Assembly (NCBI RefSeq): GCF_036669915.1 | Contig: NC_089322.1 | Coordinates: 17,787,719 to 17,851,718, forward strand | DNA from: Pocillopora verrucosa | Lineage: Eukaryota > Cnidaria > Anthozoa > Scleractinia > Pocilloporidae | Length of the DNA stretch: 64,000 nt | Direction: 5' to 3' | Shown here: positions 48,855 through 59,300 of the stretch, in pieces | Numbering within the stretch: the stretch's first letter is position 1 | Layout: every line of letters starts with the position of its first letter | Made by a program: the position numbers and the translations under genes | Notes under the pieces: generated by a model | Seen by the model: the letters and a program-made list of their open reading frames with translations, nothing else | Databases searched by the model: none | Told to the model about the DNA's origin: nothing

Positions 48855-50254
48855 ATAATAGTTAAAACGAAGTGTGTAAAGTTGTTTGGGCTTTATTTGG
48901 CCACACCAGGTAATGATGCTGTTCAAACGCCAATGTATTCTGAAAGTGATGAGAACCAACTTGACTATGATGCAGATGATGAAGTATCAAACTCATCATC
49001 ATCAGTTAGTGGAATAACTGATCTAGGATGTGAGGATGAAAACCAAGATACAACAGGTGATTATTAAAATCTTTTCCTTAGAAAATTTCCTTGTTACAAT
49101 TGTGATTCACCTAAGCACTGTTCTTATACCCTTTAGCCTCTTTGATCTCCACTGATGACGGTGAGTTTGCGAACAATATCTGGGGGAGGTAGAACTTATA
49201 CCTATATATGCAACATGTGATCGAAAACATGAAGTAGCCACTATTTGTGTTTCAGTTCAGAAGTCCAACAATTATAGTCACTGTTGTGGCTCAGCCATTG
49301 AATTGTATAAACGTAACGGTGCCATCGGTAATACAAAAACACCCTGAAAGGTGGAACCGGAAGGGCAGTAAGTCCTTAAATCCATCTAAAAAACGAAAGT
49401 AATATTCTCGAGGAACATGCCCATAGATCTTGAAGCAAAACCTGTTGTTTGGTCCCAATCCCGAGAGTTGTTTCTTTGCAATAATAATGCTCTTCCATGA
49501 ATTGTTTATGATATGTCCTTAACAGCCAAAATCTCCCAACCCTTTTCTAACAACTCAGCTATGGACCACCCTAAAAAAATTTTCTTAAATTTCTTTCAAG
49601 TTGTTTGTGCTTTTGTTGTGTTAAGTTGTCCTATTTTTTTCTGCCGAAAAATTTGTTTTTAACTGGGCTCAAGGTAAAATAGAGTTAGCATGATCTATGA
49701 TTATTTCAACTGAGAAAAAGATGCTAACCAAATGTGCCCGTAATTCTTAAAAGCAACAAAGTTTAGACCTTTTGGTTAATTAAGTAACATTTAAGAAAAT
49801 AATAATTATCAAGCTTTCATCAAGATATCACTAGAAAAGATTGTGATTAACGTAATAAATTGTACGCTTGTTTCCATTTAGAGCTACACTCACAATTTTT
49901 AGTCAGCTACAGTTGTAATTAAGCTTTTTAACAACCTATCATAAAATTGTAACTAAGGCTAATCAGAACAGACGAATCAAATTGTTCACGTTTTGGTTGA
50001 GGAATCATCGATAAATAACCTTCAACTCAACTGACTAAACACTCGAAAATAATTTAAAAGTTAAAGCATCTCATGAAAACTGTTAACCACTCCACCATGT
50101 TAAATTATCACTAGTGTCTGTCTGTCTTAACCCTTTAACTCCCAAGATCTAATTCTTAATTCTTCCTTTTACTGGCTACACATTCCTTTCACATTCATTT
50201 TCAGACTTAGAAAACATGATAAGCATTATGGAGAGAAACTTCAGAGACAACTGA
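45205..50254 (+). CDS. Hypothetical multi-exon gene, 3' half: IPT/TIG-like, ankyrin-like and acidic tail
   Basis: Exons in continuous phase: 45205-45336, 45966-46202, 47808-48039, 48393-48481, 48910-49056, a 24-nt microexon 49137-49160 and a last exon from 50205, stopping at TGA 50252-50254. The first two encode a segment (SVSDLLPCDASLYKADFEGL, then EGEVKVAIL and VSFGEDLKFTYK) whose pattern fits an IPT/TIG beta-sandwich. The third resembles an ankyrin unit (LIYVAAQNNSLEFVDFI, then PEDVARANGHPILENYL). The fifth is Asp/Glu/Ser-rich. IPT followed by ankyrin recalls CAMTA or Rel-type regulators, but no CG-1 or Rel domain was recognised. One frame over, the reading stays open from ~50238 to TAA at 50394-50396 and ends RKSYSQKTAITAYFST, so the true C-terminus may be longer, behind a one-base indel. 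Confidence 0.65.
45754..45813. repeat. Three-part inverted repeat
   Basis: CGAGAGTCCTGATGTTTCCC (45754-45773) can pair with either GAAACATCAGGACTC (45774-45788) or GGGAAACATCAGGACTCGAG (45794-45813), giving two mutually exclusive hairpins. It lies in an intron of the plus-strand gene. Confidence 0.75.
46576..46682. mobile_element. Foldback MITE (GTCTCCTTCGCAGCCGTT ends)
   Basis: GTCTCCTTCGCAGCCGTT and TTTGGTCTCGT are mirrored by ACGAGACCAAATAACGG and TTGCGAAAGAGAC. A half copy with CTCTCCTTTGCAGCTGTAG lies at 47637-47690. Both are in the same intron and non-coding. Confidence 0.7.
46998..47375 (+). repeat. Degenerate ~186-bp repeat
   Basis: ATCACGTGTCATTTCC...AAACAACCTGCATTTTATCACGTATT (47142) recurs as ATCGCGTGTTAATTCC...AAACAACCTGTGTTTTACCACGTATT (47328); a weaker relative starts near 46998. 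Intronic. Confidence 0.5.
48744..48854. repeat. (CA)n microsatellite
   Basis: About 110 bp of CA dinucleotides with a few CG and CC interruptions, in the intron before the exon at 48910. The Thr/His frame across it is an artefact. Confidence 0.95.
50127..50200. mobile_element. TTAACCCTTTAACTC MITE fragment
   Basis: Starts TTAACCCTTTAACTCCCAAGATCTAA like the intron 1 copy at 31664, then runs into the acceptor of the last exon. Its A/T-rich tail supplies part of the polypyrimidine tract before TTTTCAG at 50204. Confidence 0.5.
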
Positions 50255-50396
50255 CAAGGCAGAGATTGAAATGAAAGAGGTAAAAGAAAAGTTCAGTATT
50301 CTGACGGCCTCAGCTGAAAAAAGCCCCACAAGAAGGTTAGCTGGTAGAAAGAGCTACTCACAGAAAACGGCCATCACAGCATATTTTAGTACTTAA

Positions 50397-51294
50397 CTGA
50401 TCTTAGAGCACACCCTGGTCATGCCGGCTTGTAGGACTTAAATGAAACGTAAAAAAGAGAAGGCCAAGTCTCAGTTAAAATCAAACAACAACCTTTTTTC
50501 CCTAATGCAATTAAAAGTAGTTCTAGTTTATGAAGTCGATCCTACATATATACAGAAGAAACGTGGAATTATCTCCGAGGATATTCACTGAAAATATGCG
50601 GAAGGTTACCTGAGCACTAATTAGCCCCTTCACCGGCATAAGTAGAAACTATTGGAATGAGATGATGGGTTACTGGGCTCGGTCATCTTCTAGATGTAAT
50701 GAATGATTGCAAGTTTAAAGGCTTTAAAGAATAATCTCACACCATTAATAATACTCATTTCTCCCTATTACTTAATCGATGTAATGAACAAGAAGAGAGG
50801 TACCCTTTGAATAAATGACTTTAAATGAGATCTTGTTGATAACATTTATATGTGTTACTCGATTGTCACATGTACAGTTCCTTCAGAGTAGCGTATTACT
50901 TTAGCTACAAACAATTTTAATAAAGTGTTACAAGTAGTAATTCGAAACATTTGGATATCTCTTTTTTAAGTATTCTCAGCTACGTTGTGAGTCTGCTTTA
51001 TCTATGGGAAGTAATTGAATTTTGTACAAAATTATTTCATCACTGCAATTTCAAACATTTTGTAATCATTTTCCATTAAACACAGTCCATTAAATGGTTA
51101 TTTAGGTTTGCTTTCATGTGATCTTAAAGTTAAAGAAATGGTTCATAAGGAGACTTAAATTGACTCCTGAAAGCTAAATTAAAGGTTCATTTCAGAACTT
51201 TCGTGCATCACCTAAAGATGAATTAAATGTTTCTAATGTTAGCCTCCAAGTTACCTTTAAGTTAAGGCAACTTAATTGAACCATTTCGTCCTGT
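50397..51294. other. Gene-free stretch
   Basis: Nothing coding seen between the plus-strand gene and the Roc-COR relic. Probably includes the 3' untranslated region of the former. Confidence 0.45.
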
Positions 51295-51402
51295 GAGGCA
51301 CTCTCCTGACACACGTTCGACCTTCGCCAGTGCATTGTTATAGCCTTAGAAGCCTACAACAATGCACTGGCGAAGGTCGAACGTGTGCCAGGAGAGTGCC
51401 TC
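51295..51402. repeat. 49-bp inverted repeat at the breakpoint of a Roc-COR fragment
   Basis: 51295-51343 and 51354-51402 are reverse complements with about two mismatches around a 10-nt loop CCTTAGAAGC. The right arm is coding-derived (EAYNNALAK on the plus strand); the left arm is its inverted copy. See the Roc-COR pseudogene that starts here. Confidence 0.9.
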
Positions 51403-52080
51403 TAATGATAGTTGGACAAGATCGGTCTGGTAAAACTAGCGTGAAGAATTCCTTGAAAGGGATTTGCTTCAAACCCGAGAAAGATAGCACCCTGGGAATT
51501 GAGGTCGATCGCTATCATTTTAAAGTAACCACCGAAATATGTAAGATCCTAGGAGAAATAGACGAGAAGGCCAACATTGATACCACAGTTACCTCATTTG
51601 AGCATAATACAGCACGGCGGATTACATTTCGTTTCTAAAGAGTTACCACCCGCAACCAAGGCTATTCCGATCAAGTGGTTGAAATACGAAAAGGCCCTTC
51701 GCGCCCTTAAGGAAAGTGGTTACAAGTTTATGCCTCCCGTGAATGTGAGGTTGCATCCAAAGTTTGTACCATTAACGACAACGAGATACAAACAGCGCTA
51801 AACATTTTGCTCGATCTGCGAGTTCTGATTCACTTTGATGACCCTCCAGAATTTAGTGAGTTAGTTTTCTTGGATAATCAGTGGTTGATTGATGTGTTCA
51901 AGAATGTAATAACTGTCAGAGCCTTTCACGAAGAGAAAGACTTTGCCCATCTTACATAGGGCCTTCATGTTGCAAACGCGTCCACCTGAGGAGATAAGTA
52001 ATCTCGTTGTATCTGCAAAAATTCCTTCTCTTTTTAACAAATTTGACACAGGTCGGGTCCTTCCGGGCTTGTTTTCCTGA
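51350..52080 (+). pseudogene. Roc-COR GTPase fragment, truncated and frameshifted
   Basis: RRVPLMIVGQDRSGKTSVKN gives the P-loop (GQDRSGKTS) of a Roc GTPase domain, continuing STLGIEVDRYHFKV. The rest of Roc is missing: after FEHNTARR the sequence jumps to LPPATKAIPIKWLKYEKAL, then RVLIHFDDPPEF and LVFLDNQWLIDVFKNVITV, hallmark COR-domain segments, and FMLQTRPPEEISNLVVSAKI, LPGLFS-stop. At least two frame changes and a TAA at 51777-51800 break it. Cnidarian genomes carry many ankyrin/Death/Roc-COR proteins. It begins abruptly at the hairpin, with no upstream exons. Confidence 0.75.
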
Positions 52081-52429
52081 TTTGTACTAGAATTCCTTCT
52101 GTGGTGCGGTAGGGAATTTCCTCGCTTAACTCTGCCACAACTGTATCTCTAACTCACTTAATTCTGAAGCTGCCCATTCACAGCGAGATGCATTTCAGGA
52201 GAGCGATGGGACGCTGGTTCCTTCTTCACAAGGTAACTTGCTTTTGTTTCTTTACCATTTTAGTTGTTTTATTTTAAGTTTGGTGCAACGTGTATTACCC
52301 CCGTTGCTGATTTCAAGTTGAGTGCAAAGTGCGTTACCCCCGTTGGCGATCATTCATAGTGTTCCTTCCGTTTCTGTATCAGGTTGCTCCTTTTTCCCTC
52401 AAGTTCATTAACTTGTTTGGTCGTTGACA

Positions 52430-52760
52430 GGATAATGTTAGATTAATTTTTTGTGGCTTATTTTGTCTTTCACAGTCGTTGTTTTTCGATGTGTTAGGGA
52501 GTGGATACAAATCCCTTGTTTTGCCTCACAAAGTTAGCGAATCTCTTCAGTTAACATTGGACCTCCCAAAAGAGGTTGTAGATAACTTGCTTCATAATTT
52601 ACAACCTAATGATGCCTCACTGGAGGATCCAAAACCTGAAACTGAGAAATGGAACCGTTGTCTCACGAGGGATGCCAAAGATCATGGCAGGACTAATGTA
52701 TTTAAGAGAAATTATGCCAGCAGGGACGGCAGGCAAGCAACCTCAGACGGTGAGTCGTTC
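52430..52760 (+). pseudogene. Unrecognised exon-like sequence
   Basis: After a TTTCACAG acceptor (52474) a frame reads LFFDVLGSGYKSLVLPHK and LTLDLPKEVVDNLLHNLQ up to EKWN. A second frame then reads SRGMPKIMAGLMYLREIMP and TAGKQPQT up to a donor-like ACG|GTGAGT at 52749. A frame change in the middle suggests a broken exon. It sits between two Roc-COR relics and may belong to the same gene family. I cannot name it. Confidence 0.35.
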
Positions 52761-53985
52761 ATTCGCCATTCTACATGGAAATTGGACAGAACATATCCAG
52801 AAAACAGTTCTGACTTTATTTTCGTGTAATATAGTGAAATAACTTCGCCGCTTGTAATTTCAACCAAAACTTTTAAAACTGCTGAGCAAAGTAAAACGTA
52901 CATCTGTGGGTTGAGGGTCTCGCTGGGGTGATTACCTATACGGCTTAAGGTTAAAAATTTTAGAACAAATTTACGGCTAACGGTTAATTTCTTTCCGCTC
53001 CCAAAAGAGAACCATTTTTACGGTTTATCTTTTTTAATGATTGACGGCAAGAGAAAATAAACAGTCTATAATCTCTTGTACGCGGTTAAATATGTCAATT
53101 TCTACATCTTGAGGCTGATTCATTTTGCTTTTTGACAGCTGACGGTCAACCCTATTGAGACCCTCTAACATTAGTTTCAGACCACCAGTCAGTGGTCTGC
53201 CTTTGAAATGTACTTTTCATAAATACTGCTGTTCTTTATTCTAGGTCCAATGCTGCCCGAAACCCTCCCTGTCCAAATATTTCAAAACAAGAGCTAAAAG
53301 AGCTGACAGTTACTCTTAGCGGTGAGGCTTTGTAGCAACGAAGTAAGATATATTTACGTAATATATGAGTGTTTCAAATCATAAACGTTTAAATTAAACT
53401 CTTTCTCCTCCTTCGCTCCCTTCTCTCCTCCACTGACTTATTTACCCCCACTGGCTCACTCACTCACGCATTTACACTCTCCTCACCACTATCTTCACAT
53501 TCCCGGAAATAATTCCTATAGTTTCCCCCCTTCTCTGGATGGAAGATATCCTCCCTACTGGGGAACCTGTGAGCAACATCTCTTCATTGGATCTAGTGGG
53601 CCTATCGTTCACTCAAGTGATTTTGTTCATATTAGTTGCAAGTAGGATGGTTTCGTAAAAAATTAAACAGGAAGAAAAGGAAAAGTCATAAAAAAGGACA
53701 GGGCAGGACGGGGGAGGAAAAAGGGGGTGAGAGAGATAGAACAGAGAAAAATGAAAATTCGTCCTCGCCTTCGTGTTGCTTTTTTTAAAGACTAATCTGT
53801 CTTATGGGCAAGAATCATGCCAAAAAAAAAAACAAAAACAAAAAAAAAACGGCCAGTAATGTTCTCGCATCGGAAACGTTAGCCAGGTGTTTTGAAATAT
53901 TCACCAGAAATTTGCAAAGGAAAGGGTCGAGGGCAGATGGCAATATCTTTTGAATATACTTCAATGCTTATTCTTGTACGTCTAG
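52761..53985. other. Gene-free stretch
   Basis: No supported gene. Contains a small hairpin CAGACCAC...GTGGTCTG (53177-53198) and A-rich runs near 53822-53850. Confidence 0.45.
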
Positions 53986-54175
53986 ACGATTGGGAGCTGT
54001 TTACTGCGAAACTGGGAGTGACCCCTGCGGAGATACGTTTTTTGGACAAGCGCACAAGGAACTAAGTGGAAGTTTTGATTTTCGTTGCACAAAAATATCT
54101 CCTAATTGTGGGAGATCTTTATGACGTTTTGAAAGACTGTGGGCTGCTTGTCATTGCTGACTTTCTTTGAAACCA
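53986..54175 (+). pseudogene. Death-domain exon, frameshifted
   Basis: After a CGTCTAG acceptor-like site the plus strand reads DDWELFTAKLGVTPAEIRFL and DKRTRN, then in another frame FVAQKYLLIVGDLYDVLKDC and GLLVIADFL. Both pieces match the helices of a Death-fold domain (W...LA.KLG....EI.FLD; GDLYDVL..CG....AD.L), an adaptor module in apoptosis and immunity. Broken by at least one frameshift. It lies just before a second COR relic. Confidence 0.6.
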
Positions 54176-54295
54176 GTAGTTTTCTTTCACTTGGAAGGAT
54201 CCGTTAGCAACTGATTCAACCATCCAGTAACTGAACCGATTGCAAATTTATATCATATTAACTCCGTTAAACGTCACTCTCGAGTAGAAGCCGCT

Positions 54296-54582
54296 GATTT
54301 TGAGAAAAACTCAAAACAGAGGGGATCCTCAAAGAGAAACAACTGGAACATGCTTGGAGTCCATTGATTGCTATGATAAAAACGCACGAAAGCCTTTAAG
54401 CGATTTTGGAGACATTCAGCTTGTTGAGTCCGATGCATTAAGCGCATGACCCGGCGTGCAACAAGCGTTATTTGGTGCCATGTATGCTGCAAACGTATCC
54501 GCCTAAATATATCAGATATCTCGTTGAATCTACACAACACACTCTTTGAGAAGCTGCTCTTTTTCCCTATCAGGTTATTTTT
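54296..54582 (+). pseudogene. Second COR-domain fragment
   Basis: EKLKTEGILKEKQLEHAWSP, then LVPCMLQTYPPKYISDILNL and HNTLFEKLLFFPYQ, correspond to the same COR segment as 51960-52050 (FMLQTRPPEEISNLV). Stops and frame changes are present. The 3' end was cut by the TIR element starting at 54586. Two divergent COR copies within 2.5 kb mean two related genes were once here. Confidence 0.6.
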
Positions 54583-54723
54583 CTGAGGCCTAGTTCAAAC
54601 GTCGATCTATACATGTACCGAACCTAATTGCAATTTGGGTCGACTCCAATAATTAAGAGCGGCAGTTGATTCAAACGTCTATACAAATCTGCCGATCCTA
54701 ATTGATTCAAACGTCGATCTTTA

Positions 54724-54861
54724 TGTAGAGTGCGTGACATGTTTTGTTGAGTTCATGAACCACAAAGGGTGTCGGGAAAAAAGAGAGAAAAGCATGTGCT
54801 CGGAGTTTTCGAATAAATACAACCTTGTGTTTAATTAATCTGGTGATTTGAGTGTGTAACA
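54724..54861 (+). repeat. 5' LTR
   Basis: 138 bp, TGTAGAGTGC...GTGTAACA, with TG/CA ends and an AATAAA at 54812-54817. Identical by eye to the 3' LTR. Confidence 0.95.
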
Positions 54862-54885
54862 TTGGCGACCCTGCCAGGATTCGAC
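54862..54885 (+). other. Primer-binding site
   Basis: TTGGCGACCCTGCCAGGATT directly follows the 5' LTR. TGGCGACC would pair with a tRNA 3' end GGTCGCCA, a tail typical of some arginine tRNAs; the tRNA assignment is inference. Confidence 0.7.
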
Positions 54886-55085
54886 CGAAGAGGCTTATCA
54901 TCGACGAAGAACTGCCTTGGGTTGTGAAGGACAAAGTAATTGGCACGCTTGGTTGATTCGTCGAGCGCGAGTTGGTTGTGGTCGATTGCTGTCGACGGCG
55001 GACTGATCTTGACGTAAAGTGTCGCATTTCTTTTGTGAACGGCTGATTGCACTATTGGTGAGTACGAAAGATTATTTTTGGAAGT

Positions 55086-56330
55086 ATGATGGATACCGAG
55101 AGTCTGCAGATCGAAATTCAGGCCGCGTTGTGTTCCTTGAGCGAGGAAAGGCTTAAAGAAGTTTGTAGTGGGCTGAACATTACTGTACCGCCTGAGAGCA
55201 AGGGAAGGTTGGTTTTTATCCGAGCTCTAAATAAATACCTCGAAACGGAAGAATTAGATAATGAGAAGCTCAAAGTGTTGTCGTCGTCTCTAAGTATGCA
55301 GGGAAAATTTGTACCGGAACAGAAAACGGAACCGCCGAAAGCTTCTGAAAATAATAAAGCGACCGTCAAAATAGAGCAAAATCCCGTGGTGTCAATTTCA
55401 AAATTCAAACGCGACTTCAAGATTTCGGGCCAGATTGGCGACGCGTCGCAGAAGGATCGTTTGAGTTTTTCCTCGCTAGTGCATCAAATTGAGAATGGTT
55501 TAAAGAACGACTATACAGAGGATGAAATTAAAGAGGCTGTGATAAAAGCGATAAATCCGGCGTTAAGCCTAAGAAGTTATTTGGAGGGTAAGGTAGATTT
55601 AACACTGGCCAAATTGAGGAGAATTATGCGTTCTCATTATCAGGAGAGAACAGCAACCGAACTATATCATCAGTTGAGCTCAACTGTCCAACAGCCAAAG
55701 GAAAAACCTCAAGAATTCTTGATCCGCCTTCTCGATTTGAAACAGAAGATCTTGTTTGCATCTCAAGAAACTGACTCGGACCTGAAATATGATCCTACCT
55801 TAGTACATGGCATGTTTGTCCATAGCTTTTCCCTTGGCCTGCAAAGTGAGAATATCAAGATCGAAATGAAGCCTTACTTGGAAAAGAAATTTATAAGCGA
55901 TGAAGAACTATTCGAGAAATTAAATGTGTGTTTCAGTGACGAACTGGAGCGATCACAGAAATTCGGTTCACAGCTAACCCCCAAGGTAAATGCTGTTCAA
56001 AAGGGAGGGGACAAGCAGGAGACAAAGAATAATGGGGTGGAGGAAGGTCTCATGAAAGAACTAAGGGAGCTCAAGGCAGAAGTGGCCGCAGTCAAAGAGA
56101 GAGTTCGGGCCCCACTCCGGGCTCAAACCCCCCTCACACAACAGCCTATGAGACAACCCCCACTGTGTAGGACCTGCCAACAAAGTGGGAATGGATGGCC
56201 GTGCAACCATTGCTTCAGGTGTGGGGCGAGTGGCCATTATGTACGCGAGTGTAATGCCCAATTCAGCCGACGCTCTCCGGCAGAATCTCAGGGAAACGGC
56301 CAGAGGTCACGCCCATGGGACAGGGTGTGA
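55086..56330 (+). CDS. gag: Gag polyprotein of the gypsy element
   Basis: 414 codons from ATGATGGAT; the second ATG at 55089 is an alternative start. The first ~75 residues form a helical N-terminal region ([15 protein letters not shown]). Residues ~105-270 are the capsid-like region ([46 protein letters not shown]). A short coiled-coil ([20 protein letters not shown]) precedes a zinc knuckle [15 protein letters not shown]-x2-C-x4-H-x4-C, near residue 376, which binds RNA. It assembles the particle. The stop overlaps the pol start by 16 nt in the -1 frame, so pol is made by frameshifting or reinitiation. Confidence 0.9.
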   Translation: MMDTESLQIEIQAALCSLSEERLKEVCSGLNITVPPESKGRLVFIRALNKYLETEELDNEKLKVLSSSLSMQGKFVPEQKTEPPKASENNKATVKIEQNPVVSISKFKRDFKISGQIGDASQKDRLSFSSLVHQIENGLKNDYTEDEIKEAVIKAINPALSLRSYLEGKVDLTLAKLRRIMRSHYQERTATELYHQLSSTVQQPKEKPQEFLIRLLDLKQKILFASQETDSDLKYDPTLVHGMFVHSFSLGLQSENIKIEMKPYLEKKFISDEELFEKLNVCFSDELERSQKFGSQLTPKVNAVQKGGDKQETKNNGVEEGLMKELRELKAEVAAVKERVRAPLRAQTPLTQQPMRQPPLCRTCQQSGNGWPCNHCFRCGASGHYVRECNAQFSRRSPAESQGNGQRSRPWDRV

Positions 56331-59300
56331 CCAGGCAAGAAAATCAGTCCCGTTACGTGCAGTGTGGAAAACAAAGCACAGACCATGTACCACTTAACCG
56401 CTGCGGAGCCTGTAAGATCAATAGATATTATTCAAAAGAATGTCAAGTAAAATACAGAACTGTGCATAAACCAGTTTGCATGGCTATACAGGAACTTGAG
56501 AAACAGAAAGCAGCCGGAGATGATGGCGATGATTTGAACACGACGTTTCCCTGCCACCTGACGCCAAGGCAGCAGCTCGGACTGACGAAAATCGTGGGAC
56601 GGAGGTGCGTGGTAAAATGCCTAATTCAAGGAAAGGAAGTGGAGGCATTATGGGATACAGGTTCCCAGGTTTGTGTTGTGTCAAGGAAGTGGCAACAAAC
56701 TCACTTACCGCTGGAGGTGTTAAGAAATGTTGAAGAGTTGTTGGGAGCAGGAGAAGAGTTGAATTTGGAAGCGATGAATGGGACAAACATTCCATTTGAC
56801 GGTTGGATTGAGGTCGGGTTTAAGTTGGCTGGAGATGATACAACTGCTCATGAGCTGACAGTTCCAGTACTGGTGGGACAAAAGGAACAAGAGTACCCAA
56901 TCATTGGCTTCAATGTTATAGAAGAAGTCCTCGCTCAACATGGTGGAAACCACCAAGCGGCAAGTAACATCATTCAGCAGTCATTCCCTTCAATTCATCA
57001 TACTCGCGTAGGTACCCTGATCAATCTGATCCAGTCAAGAACACAGGATACCGGTACTGCAGCTGTTAAAGTCGGAAAGAGAGATGTTATGTTGCCAAAA
57101 GGAGAGGCAACGACAGTTAAGTGTCAAACTCACCTCGGACCAGTTCCAGAGGGGATGCCAGTAATATTTGAGCCCAAGGAAGACAGCGAGCTCCCAGACG
57201 GACTGGAATTGGGCGAGGAACTTACTAAAATAACCCCGGGAACCTCTAGTCACGTGGCCGTCGTGGTCCAAAACAATACAGACAGAAACATCTTGTTAAA
57301 GCGCAGAACAGAATTGGGCCGGATACACCTGGTAAAGTCAGTTCTACCAATTCCAAATACTCCCGACTCGTACTCTCGAGGAGACGAGAATTTTTACCCT
57401 GAAGCTACCTTGCATCCTGGTCAGGAACAAGATGGATGGGAGCCACCAGTTGACTTGAGTCAGCTAGAAGACAATGAACAATTGATCGTCCACGAAATGC
57501 TACGGCAAGAAGCTGGTGCCTTTGCAAGAAACGACGATGAGGTTGGCTGCGTGGAGAACTTGGTGCTTGATATCCAGTTAAAGGACAATGAGCCAGTACA
57601 GAAGAACTATATCTCCATCCCCAAGCCACTCTATGGGGAAGTGAAAGAGTACTTAGAAGACTTGATTAATCGAAATTGGATCTGCAAGTCCCGTTCGGCT
57701 TACTCCTCACCCATGGTCTGTGTTCGCAAAAAGGATGGAAGTCTGCGACTTTGTATTGATTATCGAGAATTGAACAAGAAAACATATCCAGAACGACAGC
57801 CGATTCCCCGTATACAGGATATCTTAAATGGCCTAGGCGGCAACAAATGGTTTACAGTTCTGGACCAAGGGAAGGCCTACCACCAAGGCTTTATGACAGA
57901 AGAAAGCCGCCCCCTGACTGCATTCGTGACCCCCTGGGGATTGTATCAATGGAATAGAATACCGTTTGGGCTAATGAATGCACCGGCGGCATTCCAAAGG
58001 TGCATGAATGAATGTCTAGATGGCTTACGTGACAACATCTGTATTCCCTACCTGGATGATGTCTTGGTGTATAGTAAGACCTTTGAGCAACACGTTCAGG
58101 ATGTCCAACAAGTCCTGCGTCGACTGCAGGAACATGGGATAAAGTTAAAGCCATCAAAGTGCAAGTTCTTCCAACGACAAGTTAGATATTTGGGGCGGGT
58201 TGTTTCCGGCGATGGCTACTCTCTAGACCCAGAGGACACGGCTGCCGTACACAACTTGGCGAAACAGAAACCAGCAACAGTGGGTGATGTGCGTAAACTG
58301 CTAGGGTTCCTGAGTTACTACAGGCAATACATCCAGGATTTCTCACGCATAGCTAAGCCCCTGTACGATCTAATGGCTGGCCCTGATCTATTGGCTAATA
58401 ATCATAAGGTAACATGGACAGAGGAACATCAGAAGCGGCTTGACATGCTGGTCGACCGACTGACTTCTCCTCCAGTGATGGCATTTCCCGACTTTACGAA
58501 GCCATTTGTACTTCACACAGACGCCTCGCAAGAGGGACTTGGAGCTGTATTGTATCAAGAACAGGACGGGAAGCTCAGAGTTCTAGGTTATGCCTCTAGG
58601 ACACTAACTCCAGCAGAGAAAAATTACCACATGCACGCGGGAAAATTGGAGTTCCTTGCCCTCAAATGGGCAGTAACTGAGAAGTTCCGTGATTACTTGT
58701 ACTACTCCACCTTCTTCACTGTTTACACCGACAACAATCCACTAACTTACATTCTGTCGTCAGCTAAGTTGTCTGCAGTAGGGCACCGGTGGGTGGCAGA
58801 ACTGGCAGATTTTAATTTTAACATCAAGTATCGGCCTGGCAAATCTAACATTGACGCGGATGTACTATCCCGCCTACCGCTAGATTTCAGTGCATACATG
58901 GAAACCTGTATTGCAGAAATGGAAAAGGACGCAATTTGTGCAACAAGTCAAGCAGTGATCCATCAGGAAACAGACGCCACACCCTGGGTGGCAGCAGTTT
59001 CAGCAAGAGTTGGCATTGCTCACGCAGAACCGGGCGTCACAGATTTGGTTTTTCGCCAACTTACGTTAGAAGAAATATTAAGGGCTCAACGGGAAGACCC
59101 CGACATCTCACGAATCCTGGCCTACAAGAAACGGGGATATCCCCCATCAGGAGGAGAGCGGAAAAATGAGACTCGTACAACATCTTGCTACTTGAGAGCA
59201 TGGAATAAACTCCATATATCAGCGGACGGGATTCTGTGGCGCCAAATTAAGAGTCGATTGCAGCTAGTATTACCTACAAAGTTTAAACAGTTGGTTTACC

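Noticed and set aside
48666..49067. 133-codon frame through the (CA)n run
   Set aside because: The Thr/His stretch is the microsatellite read as protein; only the last part (48910-49056) is a supported exon.
53177..53198. Short hairpin CAGACCAC...GTGGTCTG
   Set aside because: An 8-bp stem in isolation is expected by chance at this scale and has no context.
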